Below, piece by piece: positions 55,086 to 64,000 of a stretch of 64,000 nucleotides of DNA. This DNA is from Ostreibacterium oceani (GTDB lineage: Bacteria; Pseudomonadota; Gammaproteobacteria; Cardiobacteriales; Ostreibacteriaceae): NCBI RefSeq assembly GCF_009362845.1, contig NZ_WHNW01000008.1:1-64000 (forward strand). Direction: 5' to 3'. The translations under genes and the position numbers were made by a program. The notes beneath the pieces are model-generated. The model had not been told where the DNA came from. It was given only the letters and a program-made list of their open reading frames with translations, and made no database searches. The first letter of the stretch is position 1. Every line of letters starts with the position of its first letter.

Positions 55086-56372
55086 CTATTTCTTCTCAAA
55101 GCGCTTGCGCAGATAAATAGCCAGCGCATTGATGACCAGTAACACGAGCAACAAGACGATAATTGCGGCCGAGGTTTTGGCAACAAACGTATGCTCAGGG
55201 TTATTCGACCACAGATAAATCTGTACTGGTAACACCGTTGCCGAGTCGGTAAAGGTTTCTGGCAAATCGACAATAAACGCCACCATGCCAATCATCAGTA
55301 GCGGCGCGGTCTCACCAATCGCCTGTGCAATCCCAATAATCGTTCCTGTTAAAATACCTGGCATCGCCTGAGGAAGCACTTGGTGAAATACGGTTTGCGT
55401 TTTGGATGCGCCTAACCCTAACGCGCCTTCTTTTAGCGACGGTGATACCGATTTAATCGCGGCGCGACTAGATATAATAATGGTCGGCAGTGTCATCAAA
55501 GCCAGCACCAAACCACCGACTAATGGTGCCGAACGTGGCATACCAAAAAAATTAATAAAAATCGCCAGTCCTAACAAACCAAACACAATCGAAGGGACAG
55601 ATGCCAAGTTATTAATGTTAATTTCTATGAAATCCGTGATGCGATTTTTAGGGGCAAATTCTTCTAAATAAATGGCAGCAGACACGGCAATAGGAAACGC
55701 AATGACAAGGGTAATTAAAATAGTCAATAACGTACCTTTGACTGCCCCACTAATCCCTGCTTGTTCTGGCTCTCGTGAATCCGCGCTACTCAAAAACGAC
55801 CAGTTGGCCTTTTCAATAATTTTATCCTCTGCGTACAAATCACCCAACCACGTGGCTTGCTGTGCTGAAATTCGCTGATTTTTGACAGTCTCTCCAGACA
55901 ATCCCCCCGATTTAATGAATAAATCAGCTGCATCGTCCAGTTTTATTTCCACCACCGTTGATTGACCCAATAAACTGGGATTGGCGACTAGCGTATCGCG
56001 TAACGTAAAGGGCGCAATGTTACTCAGCAGTTTATTAAATTCACGACGATCAGCGGCATTTTCTATAAAGGGGAACCTTTCATTCAACGTCAGCCCGAGT
56101 AGTTTGCGATAATTTCCGTCTGATAGCACTTGTGCATCCGTCGTGTCCGTACCAGCGGTGGTATCGATATTTAATTTATCCGCATCAAACTGAACGTCTA
56201 ACTGAATGTAATGCTGAGTAAAGGCAGGGAGTGCCTTTGTCACAATATCGGTTAATAGTATGCACAAAAACACAAAGGCTAAAATAATGGCCGACAATCC
56301 ATAGTATTGAAAGCGTTTTTCTTTGCGGTAGCGCTTTTTTAAGCCAGCTTTGACTTGTTCTGTTTTATTCAT
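55086..56372 (-). CDS. pstA: Phosphate ABC transporter permease PstA
   Basis: A 428-residue permease. After the first helix (about 25-45) there is a large periplasmic segment (about 50-200) not found in E. coli PstA; the permease core with the EAA loop (GALGLGASKTQTVFHQVLPQAMPGI) follows. The longer form occurs in other gammaproteobacteria. Confidence 0.92.
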   Translation of the reverse strand: MNKTEQVKAGLKKRYRKEKRFQYYGLSAIILAFVFLCILLTDIVTKALPAFTQHYIQLDVQFDADKLNIDTTAGTDTTDAQVLSDGNYRKLLGLTLNERFPFIENAADRREFNKLLSNIAPFTLRDTLVANPSLLGQSTVVEIKLDDAADLFIKSGGLSGETVKNQRISAQQATWLGDLYAEDKIIEKANWSFLSSADSREPEQAGISGAVKGTLLTILITLVIAFPIAVSAAIYLEEFAPKNRITDFIEININNLASVPSIVFGLLGLAIFINFFGMPRSAPLVGGLVLALMTLPTIIISSRAAIKSVSPSLKEGALGLGASKTQTVFHQVLPQAMPGILTGTIIGIAQAIGETAPLLMIGMVAFIVDLPETFTDSATVLPVQIYLWSNNPEHTFVAKTSAAIIVLLLVLLVINALAIYLRKRFEKK

Positions 56373-56486
56373 GGCTTTATTTTCTCACCCGTTGTTTTTT
56401 GTTAGTTGACTACGTTTTTTAGCAAGGTTAGTTGCACGGCGGTTAATTGCACAGCGGTTAACGCCGTGTGCTTAATCATACTGTGC

Positions 56487-57854
56487 TTAATCATACTGCT
56501 CTCGATAGCGCTTAACGATACGCAGCGCAATCCAATTAAGGAACAAAGTGATACAAAACAGCATCAATGCCAAGGCAAAAGCAGAGAGTGTCTTCGGCGT
56601 ATCGAATTCTAAATCTCCTGTCAGCAAAGTCACAATTTGTACCGTCACCGTTGTGACCGATTCTAGCGGATTGCCTGTCAAATTCGCCGCCAGCCCTGCC
56701 GCCATCACAACAATCATCGTCTCGCCAATTGCTCGTGAAGCAGCCAATAGAATACTACCGACAATACCAGGGATAGCCGCAGGTAATACCACTTGTTTAA
56801 TCGTTTCGGATTTGGTCGCACCCAATCCCAGCGATCCATCGCGTAGGTACTGTGGCACGGCAGTAATCACATCATCAGATAACGACGATACAAAAGGAAT
56901 AATCATCACACCCATTACCAATCCCGCTGCCAACGCCGACTCAGACGAGGCGGATAACCCAAGCGTAGCAAACGTATCGCGAATAAATGGCGCGACAGTA
57001 AGCGCGGCAAAAAAGCCATAAACAACCGTTGGAATACCCGCGAGCAACTCTAGCACTGGCTTGGCAAAGGAACGAACCCGTTTATTCGCATATTCCGACA
57101 GATAAATTGCCGTCATCAAGCCAATCGGGACGGCAATGAATAAGGCAATAAAAGAAATCAATAATGTGCCTGCAAATAGCGGCACTGAGCCAAATTTGGG
57201 CTCGGTAGCTGTGGGACTCCAATTGGTCCCAAAAATAAACTCTAGCGGCGAAACCGCACTAAAAAAACGCAACGATTCAAATACAACAGAAAAAACAATT
57301 CCTACGGTCGTAATGATAGCGACACTTGCGCAAAGTAACAGCACAATACGGACTAAACGCTCTACCCGATTGCGCGCATGAAACTGTGGGTTAAGGCGAA
57401 AAAACGCCACGCCAACACCAATCAGCGCCAACAACAAGACACAAACACCTTTTAGCTTGGCGCTTTGCGCCTTTGCCGACACGTAATAATCAACTAGCGT
57501 ACTCATGGGTTCTGCTAATTGTGCTTTATCACCAGTATCGTTGGATTGCGCGGCAAGCTTGACATCATTTAAGGCAAGCCCTAAATCGGCGCCTTGCTTC
57601 ATCGATTCGGGCATCAAGTTAGCCAGCCGTCCATCAATCACCGTATTTTCCAAAGACAACCAAAGCACCAATAGTATTAACGCTGGCAGCCCTGCCCACA
57701 AGGCAGCGTAGTAGCCATGATAACGCGGCAACGAGTGGAGTGCCGTTGCTGGGTTGTCTGCACGCTGTACCGCGGCATGCGCTCGGTTGCGCAAAATAAA
57801 GTAGCCCGCAACAATAATGGCGATTAGTAGGTAAATAATAGTCAGCGTGGTCAT
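56487..57854 (-). CDS. pstC: Phosphate ABC transporter permease PstC
   Basis: A 455-residue permease, the long form seen in many marine gammaproteobacteria, with an N-terminal helix pair and periplasmic part before the core. EAA loop DGSLGLGATKSETIKQVVLP and a final membrane helix. Its start lies 99 bases after pstS. Confidence 0.92.
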   Translation of the reverse strand: MTTLTIIYLLIAIIVAGYFILRNRAHAAVQRADNPATALHSLPRYHGYYAALWAGLPALILLVLWLSLENTVIDGRLANLMPESMKQGADLGLALNDVKLAAQSNDTGDKAQLAEPMSTLVDYYVSAKAQSAKLKGVCVLLLALIGVGVAFFRLNPQFHARNRVERLVRIVLLLCASVAIITTVGIVFSVVFESLRFFSAVSPLEFIFGTNWSPTATEPKFGSVPLFAGTLLISFIALFIAVPIGLMTAIYLSEYANKRVRSFAKPVLELLAGIPTVVYGFFAALTVAPFIRDTFATLGLSASSESALAAGLVMGVMIIPFVSSLSDDVITAVPQYLRDGSLGLGATKSETIKQVVLPAAIPGIVGSILLAASRAIGETMIVVMAAGLAANLTGNPLESVTTVTVQIVTLLTGDLEFDTPKTLSAFALALMLFCITLFLNWIALRIVKRYREQYD

Positions 57855-57883
57855 ATCAGTGTCATTTTGTTGTCAAATAAAAT

Positions 57884-57916
57884 GCTGGATTACCTATATA
57901 GAATAAGCAATCCAGC
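57884..57916 (-). terminator. Attenuator hairpin between pstS and pstC
   Basis: GCTGGATT paired with AATCCAGC around a 17-base loop, followed on the minus strand by ATTTTATTT. Such a partial terminator would let pstS be made in excess over the permease genes. A second inverted repeat ATCCGAT-T-ATCGGAT is at 57924-57938. Confidence 0.6.
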
Positions 57917-57953
57917 GAGTGTCATCCGATTATCGGATTAAAATCTTCGTCGA

Positions 57954-58985
57954 TTACATTTGTAATGGCGTTAGATTTTCAATTGCCATTCTAGTTTTTT
58001 CAAGCTCCGCTGCTGGTGCAGGAATCAATCCTTTTTCTGGCAAGAAACCAAACTCACCCATCGCATCTTCAGACATAAAGAGTTGTGCGTACTCTTTTAG
58101 ACCGGGGATTTTACCCACGTGTGAATTTTTGATATAGAAATACATCGAGCGAGAAACTGGGTAGCTACCGTCAGAGATATTATCAGGCGTTGCTTCAATA
58201 CCATCAATGTCGGCTGCTTTGACCACATCACGATTTTCGTCTAGGAATGAATAACCAAAGACACCAACTGCCGCAGGGTTGCTCGCCAATTTTTGTACGA
58301 TTAGGTTATCGTTCTCACCTGCTTCAATAAAGTGACCGTCTTGACGAACTTCATGGCATGCTGCCTCATAAGCATCTTCATCGGTTTCTTTTAGTGCTTT
58401 TAACATTTCAAATCTCTTACAACCACCTTCCATCGCTAGCTCTTCAAACGAATCGCGCGTACCTGAAGTTGGCGGTGGGCCAAGCACCTCGATATTAGCA
58501 CTCGGTAATGAGGCGTCGATGTCTGACCACATTTTGTATGGGTTAGGCACTAGTGTCTCGCTGCCATCTGTCGCTGGTACGTCTTTAGCCACGGCCAAAT
58601 ATAATTGCTCAAGGGTTAGGTTTAACTCAGGACCTTCGACTGAATTGGCAATGGCAATACCATCATAACCAATCATGACTTCGGTGATCTCTTTGACGCC
58701 GTTTTCTTGGCAGCTATCAAACTCAGTTTTTTTCATGCGACGAGACGCATTAGTGACGTCTGGCGTATCAATTCCGTTACCTGCACAAAATAGCTTCATG
58801 CCGCCACCTGAGCCCGTTGATTCAATTTTAGGGGTATTAAACTCGCTATCCTTACCAAAGTTCTCAGCCACGGTTGTCGCAAAAGGGAATACCGTCGATG
58901 AACCGACAATGCTAATGGTGTCTCTTTCTGCTGCAGTTGCTGCAAAGCTTGCTGTTAGTGCAGTCGCAAGAAGTATTTTTTTCAT
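57954..58985 (-). CDS. pstS: Phosphate-binding protein PstS
   Basis: A periplasmic phosphate-binding protein of 343 residues. A signal peptide covers about 1-20 (ending FAATAAE). The phosphate-loop regions VGSSTVFPFA, STGSGGGMKLF and SGTRDSFEEL are visible. First gene of pstSCAB, behind six PhoB half-sites. Confidence 0.95.
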   Translation of the reverse strand: MKKILLATALTASFAATAAERDTISIVGSSTVFPFATTVAENFGKDSEFNTPKIESTGSGGGMKLFCAGNGIDTPDVTNASRRMKKTEFDSCQENGVKEITEVMIGYDGIAIANSVEGPELNLTLEQLYLAVAKDVPATDGSETLVPNPYKMWSDIDASLPSANIEVLGPPPTSGTRDSFEELAMEGGCKRFEMLKALKETDEDAYEAACHEVRQDGHFIEAGENDNLIVQKLASNPAAVGVFGYSFLDENRDVVKAADIDGIEATPDNISDGSYPVSRSMYFYIKNSHVGKIPGLKEYAQLFMSEDAMGEFGFLPEKGLIPAPAAELEKTRMAIENLTPLQM

Positions 58986-59023
58986 ATCAAAGTACCTATT
59001 CGTTGTTGTTAAAATTGTCTGGG

Positions 59024-59102
59024 TATTATGGCAACACCAGATGACAGTTCCATGAAACTTCGGTGAACATTTTATGATGGTTTTGTGACAGTTTTATGAC
59101 AG
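59024..59102 (-). promoter_or_regulatory. Triple Pho box and -10 of pstS
   Basis: Six 11-bp direct repeats lie end to end at 59037-59102. The two outermost, reading inward on the minus strand, are CTGTCATAAAA and CTGTCACAAAA, matching the PhoB half-site; the next three are weaker (CCATCATAAAA, TGTTCACCGAA, GTTTCATGGAA), and the last is CTGTCATCTGG. This is room for three PhoB dimers. A -10-like CATAAT (59024-59029) follows closely, with no -35, as in PhoB-activated promoters. Confidence 0.88.
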
Positions 59103-59164
59103 TCGGTCGTGGTAAGGCGTGATAAATCACTAACGCGCTCTGTTGATTGGAATTAAAGTTACCA

Positions 59165-59220
59165 CCCCAACATCATCTCCCCAACATCGCCGCCCCAACA
59201 TCGCCGCCCCAACATCGCCG
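59165..59220. repeat. 14-bp tandem repeat, 4 copies
   Basis: CCCCAACATCGCCG three times after a first variant copy (CCCCAACATCATCT), between pstS and fhs. No gene. Confidence 0.9.
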
Positions 59221-59267
59221 CCCAAAAAACAAGCAAGCAATCAACATAAGCAAATAGATCAGCAAAA

Positions 59268-59301
59268 AAAAGCATGACAAGGTAGCTCTTGCCATGCTTT
59301 T
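59268..59301 (-). terminator. fhs terminator
   Basis: Arms AAAAGCATGACAAG and CTTGCCATGCTTTT pair with one mismatch around a six-base loop; on the minus strand a T run follows. A 20-bp duplication (GAGACCGCGTTGAGACCCTT) at about 59325-59375 lies between it and the fhs stop. Confidence 0.75.
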
Positions 59302-59409
59302 AGCGACTTCTAGTCTGTGTTTAGACCGCGTTGAGACCCTTTGAGACCGCGTTGAGACCCTTTGAGACCGCTTTTAGGTCACTTTTAGACCGGCCTTATA
59401 AACGGTTAT

Positions 59410-61080
59410 CTAGAATAGACCCTCAATCTGACCTTGTGTGTCCAATTTAATGTGGTTAGCCGCAGGCACACGCGGTAACCCAGGCATGGTCATAATTTCA
59501 CCACACACCACGACAACAAACTCCGCGCCTGCAGATAGCCGTACTTCACGAACGGGGATAACGTGCCCCGTGGGCGCACCCATCAATTTGGCATCGGTTG
59601 AGAAGCTGTATTGGGTTTTGGCAATACAGACAGGTAAATGCCCAAATCCAGCCGCTTCCCACTCTTTTAATTGACTGCGGACTTTGCTGTCAGCGGCGAC
59701 ATCTGACGCGCCATAAAGCGAAGTAGCAATCGTTTTGACTTTGTCTAACAACGGCATATCATCGGGATAAAGCGGTGCAAATTGTGCGTTTTCACCTTCG
59801 ATAACCCGCACGACTTCTGTCGCCAAATCCGCTGTTCCTTCGCTGCCTAATGCCCAGTGTTTACAGGTAATCGCCTTGACACCTTGCTCTGAGGCAATGG
59901 CCTTGACTGCATCAATTTCGGCCTCGGTGTCGGCGATGAAGTGGTTAATACCAACAACGACTGGCACGCCGAATTTTTTGACATTACCAATATGTCTCAC
60001 GAGATTTTCAGCGCCTTTTTTAACCGCATCAACATTTTCTGTCGACAGCGCATCTTTGGCAACGCCGCCATGCATCTTGAGCGCGCGAACTGTCGCGACA
60101 ATAACAACCGCTTCGGGCGACAGGCCTGCTTTGCGGCATTTAATGTCAAAGAATTTCTCAGCCCCAAGGTCAGCACCAAAGCCTGCTTCGGTCACGACGT
60201 AATCGGCTAGTTTCAATGCGGTTTTGGTCGCAATTACCGAATTACAGCCGTGTGCGATATTGGCAAAGGGACCACCGTGAATAAAGGCAGGGTTATTTTC
60301 TAAGGTTTGTACCAAATTCGGCATAAAGGCATCTTTTAATAACACCGTCATTGCGCCATCTGCATTTAAATCTTTGGCGCGAATAGCGGCTTTGTCACGC
60401 GTATAACCGACAATGATATTACCGAGACGGACTTGTAAATCATCAAAGTCTTTGGCCAAACAAAAGATCGCCATAATCTCAGAGGCGACCGTAATATCAA
60501 AACCCGTTTCGCGCGGATAGCCATTACCCAAACCACCCATCGAAGCCACAATATGACGCAATGCGCGGTCATTCATATCAACGACACGACGCCAAGCAAT
60601 ACGGCGCACATCAATACCAAGCTCATTACCCCAGTTGATATGGTTGTCTATCAAAGCCGACAACAAGTTATGCGCAGCAGAAATCGCATGAAAATCACCA
60701 GTAAAATGCAGGTTAATGTCTTCCATTGGGATCACTTGTGCTTTGCCGCCGCCAGCAGCGCCACCTTTCATACCAAAGCAAGGCCCCAGTGATGGCTCGC
60801 GCAAACAAACCACCGATTTTTTGCCGATTCGATTCAAGCCATCGTTCAATCCAACAGAGGTCGTTGTTTTTCCTTCACCGGCGGGTGTTGGGCTGATTGC
60901 AGTCACCAAAACCAACTTGCCGTCTGGTTTTGATTGAATGGAATTAATAAAATCTTGGGACAATTTGGCTTTGTCGTGGCCGTATTGACGTAATTCTGCT
61001 TCTGGAATATCCAGCTTTGCCGCAACGTCTCTAATGTGGATTTTATTGGCTTCGCGTGCAATTTCGATATCTGTTTTCAT
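59410..61080 (-). CDS. fhs: Formate-tetrahydrofolate ligase
   Basis: The 556-residue enzyme joins formate to THF with ATP, giving 10-formyl-THF. The P-loop [14 protein letters not shown], the folate-binding [18 protein letters not shown] and the conserved TDLATEV are present. Complete. GAGGAT precedes the ATG. With folD it forms the C1 branch; possible formate sources in the window are not evident. Confidence 0.96.
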   Translation of the reverse strand: MKTDIEIAREANKIHIRDVAAKLDIPEAELRQYGHDKAKLSQDFINSIQSKPDGKLVLVTAISPTPAGEGKTTTSVGLNDGLNRIGKKSVVCLREPSLGPCFGMKGGAAGGGKAQVIPMEDINLHFTGDFHAISAAHNLLSALIDNHINWGNELGIDVRRIAWRRVVDMNDRALRHIVASMGGLGNGYPRETGFDITVASEIMAIFCLAKDFDDLQVRLGNIIVGYTRDKAAIRAKDLNADGAMTVLLKDAFMPNLVQTLENNPAFIHGGPFANIAHGCNSVIATKTALKLADYVVTEAGFGADLGAEKFFDIKCRKAGLSPEAVVIVATVRALKMHGGVAKDALSTENVDAVKKGAENLVRHIGNVKKFGVPVVVGINHFIADTEAEIDAVKAIASEQGVKAITCKHWALGSEGTADLATEVVRVIEGENAQFAPLYPDDMPLLDKVKTIATSLYGASDVAADSKVRSQLKEWEAAGFGHLPVCIAKTQYSFSTDAKLMGAPTGHVIPVREVRLSAGAEFVVVVCGEIMTMPGLPRVPAANHIKLDTQGQIEGLF

Positions 61081-61230
61081 GCTTATCCTCGACTGTTGAA
61101 TTTTCTACTATCAGTTTTAATGATAGCCCGAATAGAATGACTATTATAGAAATTTATGACAAAAGGAGTGTCAGAATTTCGACCTTTTTATGCCTGATTT
61201 ATGTCTGATTTTGAATAAAAGCCAAAAAGT

Positions 61231-61282
61231 GACCCGTTGACAAGCCGTTAACCATTGCCTTACAAAGGGCTTGCAACGGGTC
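61231..61282 (-). terminator. Terminator after the dehydrogenase gene, built from tandem repeat
   Basis: GACCCGTTGACAAGCC (61231-61246) pairs with GGCTTGCAACGGGTC (61268-61282) with one bulged base. On the minus strand ACTTTTTGG follows. The right arm is the first unit of an 11-bp tandem repeat, so a tandem duplication has multiplied one arm of the hairpin. Confidence 0.65.
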
Positions 61283-61313
61283 TGCAACGGGTCTGCAACG
61301 GGTCTGCAACGGG
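61270..61313. repeat. 11-bp tandem repeat, 4 copies
   Basis: TCTGCAACGGG three times after a variant first copy (CTTGCAACGGG). Confidence 0.9.
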
Positions 61314-61348
61314 TTCAAAAACCAATCACGAGGGCTTAAAAAATAAAT

Positions 61349-62224
61349 TTATGAATGACTTAGCCCATCATAATACGTAATTAAAGCCGACGTATCCAAA
61401 CGCGCTGCAGATTCGGCGATGGCTTGAAACTGCTCAAAGGTCGATGCCGTCGCTGGCAATGGGGTTTGTGTGGCTTGTGCTTGCGCCAGACAATAGCCTA
61501 AATCTTTGATAAACCACTCTATCGCAAAGCCAAAGTCAAATTGGCGCTCGAGCATCGTCTGTCCTCGGTTTTGCATCTGCCATGACTGTGCCGCGCCTTG
61601 TGATATTGCGGTGAGGACTTTATTGGCATCAATACCTTGGGCTTTTGCGAACGTCAAGCCTTCGGATAACCCCGACAACACACCCGCAATACAAATTTGA
61701 TTGACCATTTTACAAAGCTGACCACTGCCAACACCGCCAATGTGTGTGATTTGCTGACAATAAGCAGCCAAAAGCGGCTTAACCTTGTCAATAATCGCCG
61801 CATCACCCCCAACCATCGCCGATAGACAGGCATTATTTGCACCATCCACACCGCCAGAAACTGGCGCATCGATAAAGGCCGCTTGATAAGGCTGTAAAAA
61901 AGCGCACACGTGTTGGCTTAATTGCGCCGAAGTTGTGGTATGGTCAATGACAATAGCGCCAGGTTTTAACTGCTGATAAAAGGCAGCAGACTCGACAATA
62001 GATAAGACATCTTCGTCACGCCCCAAACACATCAAGATAACATCCGCATCGGCCACCGCTTCGCTAAGCGTCAACGCCCAGCCTGGGTGCTTCGCTTGCC
62101 ATGCTAGGGCTTTTTCATGGCTACGATTAAACACCGCAATTGCGTATTCATCCGAAAACTTTTCCGCCAGATGCCCCGCCATTGGATAGCCCATATTTCC
62201 TAGCCCCAAAAAGGCAATTTTCAT
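61349..62224 (-). CDS. NAD(P)-dependent beta-hydroxyacid dehydrogenase
   Basis: A 291-residue dehydrogenase of the 3-hydroxyisobutyrate / tartronate semialdehyde reductase family. N-terminal FLGLGNMGYPMAGHL, the substrate loop DAPVSGGVDGA and the catalytic Lys in GSGQLCKMVNQI are present. Which acid it uses (glyoxylate, succinic semialdehyde, hydroxyisobutyrate) cannot be told. Confidence 0.9.
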   Translation of the reverse strand: MKIAFLGLGNMGYPMAGHLAEKFSDEYAIAVFNRSHEKALAWQAKHPGWALTLSEAVADADVILMCLGRDEDVLSIVESAAFYQQLKPGAIVIDHTTTSAQLSQHVCAFLQPYQAAFIDAPVSGGVDGANNACLSAMVGGDAAIIDKVKPLLAAYCQQITHIGGVGSGQLCKMVNQICIAGVLSGLSEGLTFAKAQGIDANKVLTAISQGAAQSWQMQNRGQTMLERQFDFGFAIEWFIKDLGYCLAQAQATQTPLPATASTFEQFQAIAESAARLDTSALITYYDGLSHS

Positions 62225-62470
62225 TTGTTTGCTCCGTCGTATTAGTCGTATTAGTCGTATTAATTAACTCAATAAGTGACGATAAACAATCGACGCTTAA
62301 CAGCAACCGCCGCCATTAACAGCAACCGGCTAGGCATGAAGCTGAGGCATCAGCATGATACATTCGTCGATATCTCATGCTATCACTGGCGCAACATTTA
62401 CGCAAGCCACGCACAACAAGAAGAAACACGGAAAATAAGGCACACAAAAACAACACGCACGCGCCATACG

Positions 62471-62526
62471 CCCATACGCCCATACGCCCATACGCCCATA
62501 CGCCCATACGCCCATACGCCCATACG
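62471..62526. repeat. 8-bp tandem repeat, 7 copies
   Basis: CCCATACG repeated seven times exactly, flanked by seven-base versions (CCATACG). It lies about 250 bases upstream of the dehydrogenase start. Not a multiple of three and not in a believable gene. Confidence 0.95.
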
Positions 62527-62544
62527 CCATACGAGCAAGGCTTA

Positions 62545-62744
62545 GTAGATTTTTTAGCAGAATAATGCGAGGAAATGATTAAGCGCGGGGAATGATTAAG
62601 CGACTGTTAACGGCGGTAATTAATTGCTCATCAAAAGACAAAAGACAAAGGACAAAGCGCGTTTGCTGCTGCTTTGTATTAGGTCTGTATTACGTTTGTA
62701 TTAGACTTTTATTAGGCCTGTATTAGGCCTTTATTGGGTCAGTA
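62545..62744. other. Spacer with short repeats before infA end
   Basis: Repeated words of the type GGAATGATTAAGCG (two copies) and TGTATTAGG (several). No gene and no clear terminator for infA. Confidence 0.4.
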
Positions 62745-62963
62745 TTACTTCTCGCGATAAGTAATACGACCTTTGGTCAAATCATAAGGCGTTAGCTCAA
62801 CGCGGACGCGATCGCCAGTGAGAATGCGAATATAGTGTTTACGCATGCGACCAGAAATCCGCGCGGTAATAACCAAATCATTCTCTAGTTGTACTTTAAA
62901 GGTGGTGTTGGGTAGTGATTCAATCACGGTTCCCATCATTTCGATACTGTCTTCTTTTGCCAT
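62745..62963 (-). CDS. infA: Translation initiation factor IF-1
   Basis: A 72-residue S1-fold protein that binds the A site of the 30S subunit in initiation. The family sequence [20 protein letters not shown] and the C-terminal [18 protein letters not shown] are complete. It is usually single in gammaproteobacteria, as here. Confidence 0.97.
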   Translation of the reverse strand: MAKEDSIEMMGTVIESLPNTTFKVQLENDLVITARISGRMRKHYIRILTGDRVRVELTPYDLTKGRITYREK

Positions 62964-63071
62964 GCAAGTTTTCGTTTGTAATTAAGAAGCCGCAACTATA
63001 GCAAAAGGTTTCACCGCACGCAAGCAAATATCACCAATGCCAGCCATTTAGCTAAGTATTTAGCTAGGCAT

Positions 63072-63940
63072 TTAGCGTTGCATGGTTCGAATTTTCGCCG
63101 ATCGTAACTGGTACACGCTGTGGGCAAGCAGTGTTATCAAAATAATCGACCCCGCGATTAACGCAAGATAACTTGGCGCCTCATCCAGCACAGCCCAAAC
63201 CAATAAAATACCAATGATTGTCTCTAATGGCATAAATAAACTGACTTCTGCTGCCGTAATATATTTGGGGCTAATCGCAAAACTTGCATAAGCAATTGTC
63301 ACCAACGCACTGACCAGTAACAACAATAGCAAATTATAGGCATCAACGGCTAGTTGTGTCGCAAAAATCACACTGGCAGTCGCCAAAATTAACCCACTAA
63401 TCGACAACGCAGGTAACATATCAATATGATGAAACTTACGGTTCAATACAAAAGAAAGGGCAATGCACATAGCCGATGTCAGCGCCGCTAAGTTGCCTGT
63501 GATGGTGGCGTTGCCTGTCTTTTCTTGGACAATAAATATCATGGCAACCAACACAATAATAATCGTCACCCACGTAACTATTGCCGTTTTTTCTTTGAGG
63601 ATTAATCGGCTAAATATCGCCGCAAAAATCGACGAAGTCGTGATAATGACCAACGCATGCGCCACACTGGTATGCAGTATGGCATAAACAAACGCCAAGG
63701 TACTGGTACTAAACACACAGGCAACCAACAAGCCTGGACGCCCAAGCTGTCGGTTTTTTTGGGCAAATCAGCGCCGCTAAACCAATAGATTAAACCGCAC
63801 AGCCCCACACTCGTCAATATCCCGCGATAAAACAAAATCGTCCAAAGATCAACGGTCATCAGGCGCAAGATTAAGCTATCTGGCGATAAAGCCGTGATGC
63901 CGACAGCGGCAATCAATACGCCTTTTTGTTGGGCTTGCAC
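63072..63940 (-). pseudogene. EamA-family transporter, frameshifted
   Basis: Two adjacent frames together make one EamA protein of about 290 residues. The first part begins at GTG 63940 (SPDSLILRLMTVDLWTILFYRG) and loses sense after DLPKKTDS; the second part resumes with RQLGRPGLLVACVF and continues to the normal end at 63072. The switch point is a run of seven A (63754-63760 on the minus strand): one more A would restore a single frame. It may be a real inactivated gene, a phase-variable one, or a sequencing error. Confidence 0.85.
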
Positions 63941-64000
63941 AAGTCGCGTGGTTTATTGATATTTTTATTTAGGTTTATTCTGTTTACGTACTCGCTTTGC
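63941..64000. other. Non-coding window end
   Basis: No gene is seen in the last 60 bases. Confidence 0.3.

Noticed and set aside
62276-62565. ORFs with repeated TPIRPYAH or GVWAYG words
   Set aside because: They only read through the 8-bp tandem repeat; no ribosome site, no other coding signal.
1-64000. tRNA and rRNA genes
   Set aside because: I looked through the spacers and recognised none; a covariance-model scan (tRNAscan-SE, Rfam) would settle it.

Overview
The window is ordinary gammaproteobacterial chromosome with one accessory island and no rRNA, tRNA, insertion sequence or CRISPR array that I could recognise. The gene set (dsbC, rpoN-hpf, lapAB, mlaA, miaB-phoH-ybeY, metK-rimO, pst, CGFS glutaredoxin next to a UDG-like gene and rimI) and a moderate GC content fit a free-living or marine-associated gammaproteobacterium. 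A Cardiobacteriales/Ostreibacterium-like host is my guess from gene style only. A genome habit runs through the window: short words of 8 to 24 bp are duplicated two to ten times in tandem, both between genes and, as multiples of three, inside them (a helicase tail, the RimI tail, RpoN linkers, TruD and thiolase ends).

Layout. 0.4-3.2 kb: dsbC and electron-transfer-flavoprotein:ubiquinone oxidoreductase, each with a clear terminator. 3.4-10.8 kb: an unknown small protein, kbl, a CFYC glutaredoxin-like protein, the leftward uvrC-pgsA-trmL group, and rightward proA-rsfS. 10.9-15.2 kb: rpoN, hpf, a DEAD-box helicase with a 15-bp tandem-repeat tail, and a YqaA/DedA-type membrane protein. 15.25-18.46 kb: the accessory island. 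18.6-34.1 kb: a long leftward run of housekeeping genes: folD; proS-metK-rimO (metK and rimO overlap by ATGA); a DUF4124 protein; miaB-phoH-ybeY-truD; lapA-lapB; a thiolase; pdxJ; dapB. 34.3-44.1 kb: rightward rpsT, an unknown lipoprotein, a PerM-type permease, mlaA, an IMPase/HisN-type phosphatase, ftsY, grxD, a UDG-like protein, rimI, a quinone-oxidoreductase-like MDR protein and a GST. 44.2-50.5 kb: dusA, a second HPF-like protein, an osmoprotectant ABC transporter, an EamA permease. 51-53.9 kb: an MmgE/PrpD protein and an FAD oxidase. 54.1-59.1 kb: pstSCAB under six 11-bp PhoB half-sites. 59.4-64 kb: fhs, a beta-hydroxyacid dehydrogenase, infA, and an EamA permease broken by a one-base shift in a run of seven A.

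The most interesting region is 15.25-18.46 kb. On the minus strand three 5'-truncated copies of one conserved module are laid head to tail. The two good copies have a 287-bp stretch of very similar DNA that ends in the junction motif ISGGLNGG. After that motif each copy has a different hydrophobic C-terminal tail, then a small membrane-protein gene coupled to the tail's stop codon (ATGA or an 8-bp GTG overlap). The left edge of copy 2's homology sits exactly against the stop codon of the preceding membrane-protein gene, and copy 3 begins about 20 bp after another. This is the architecture of an orphan cassette array for a polymorphic toxin: truncated 'conserved junction + toxin tail + immunity gene' units with no full-length toxin in the window. 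The tails look membrane-active rather than enzymatic, and the putative immunity proteins are integral membrane proteins, one with two four-cysteine ribbons.
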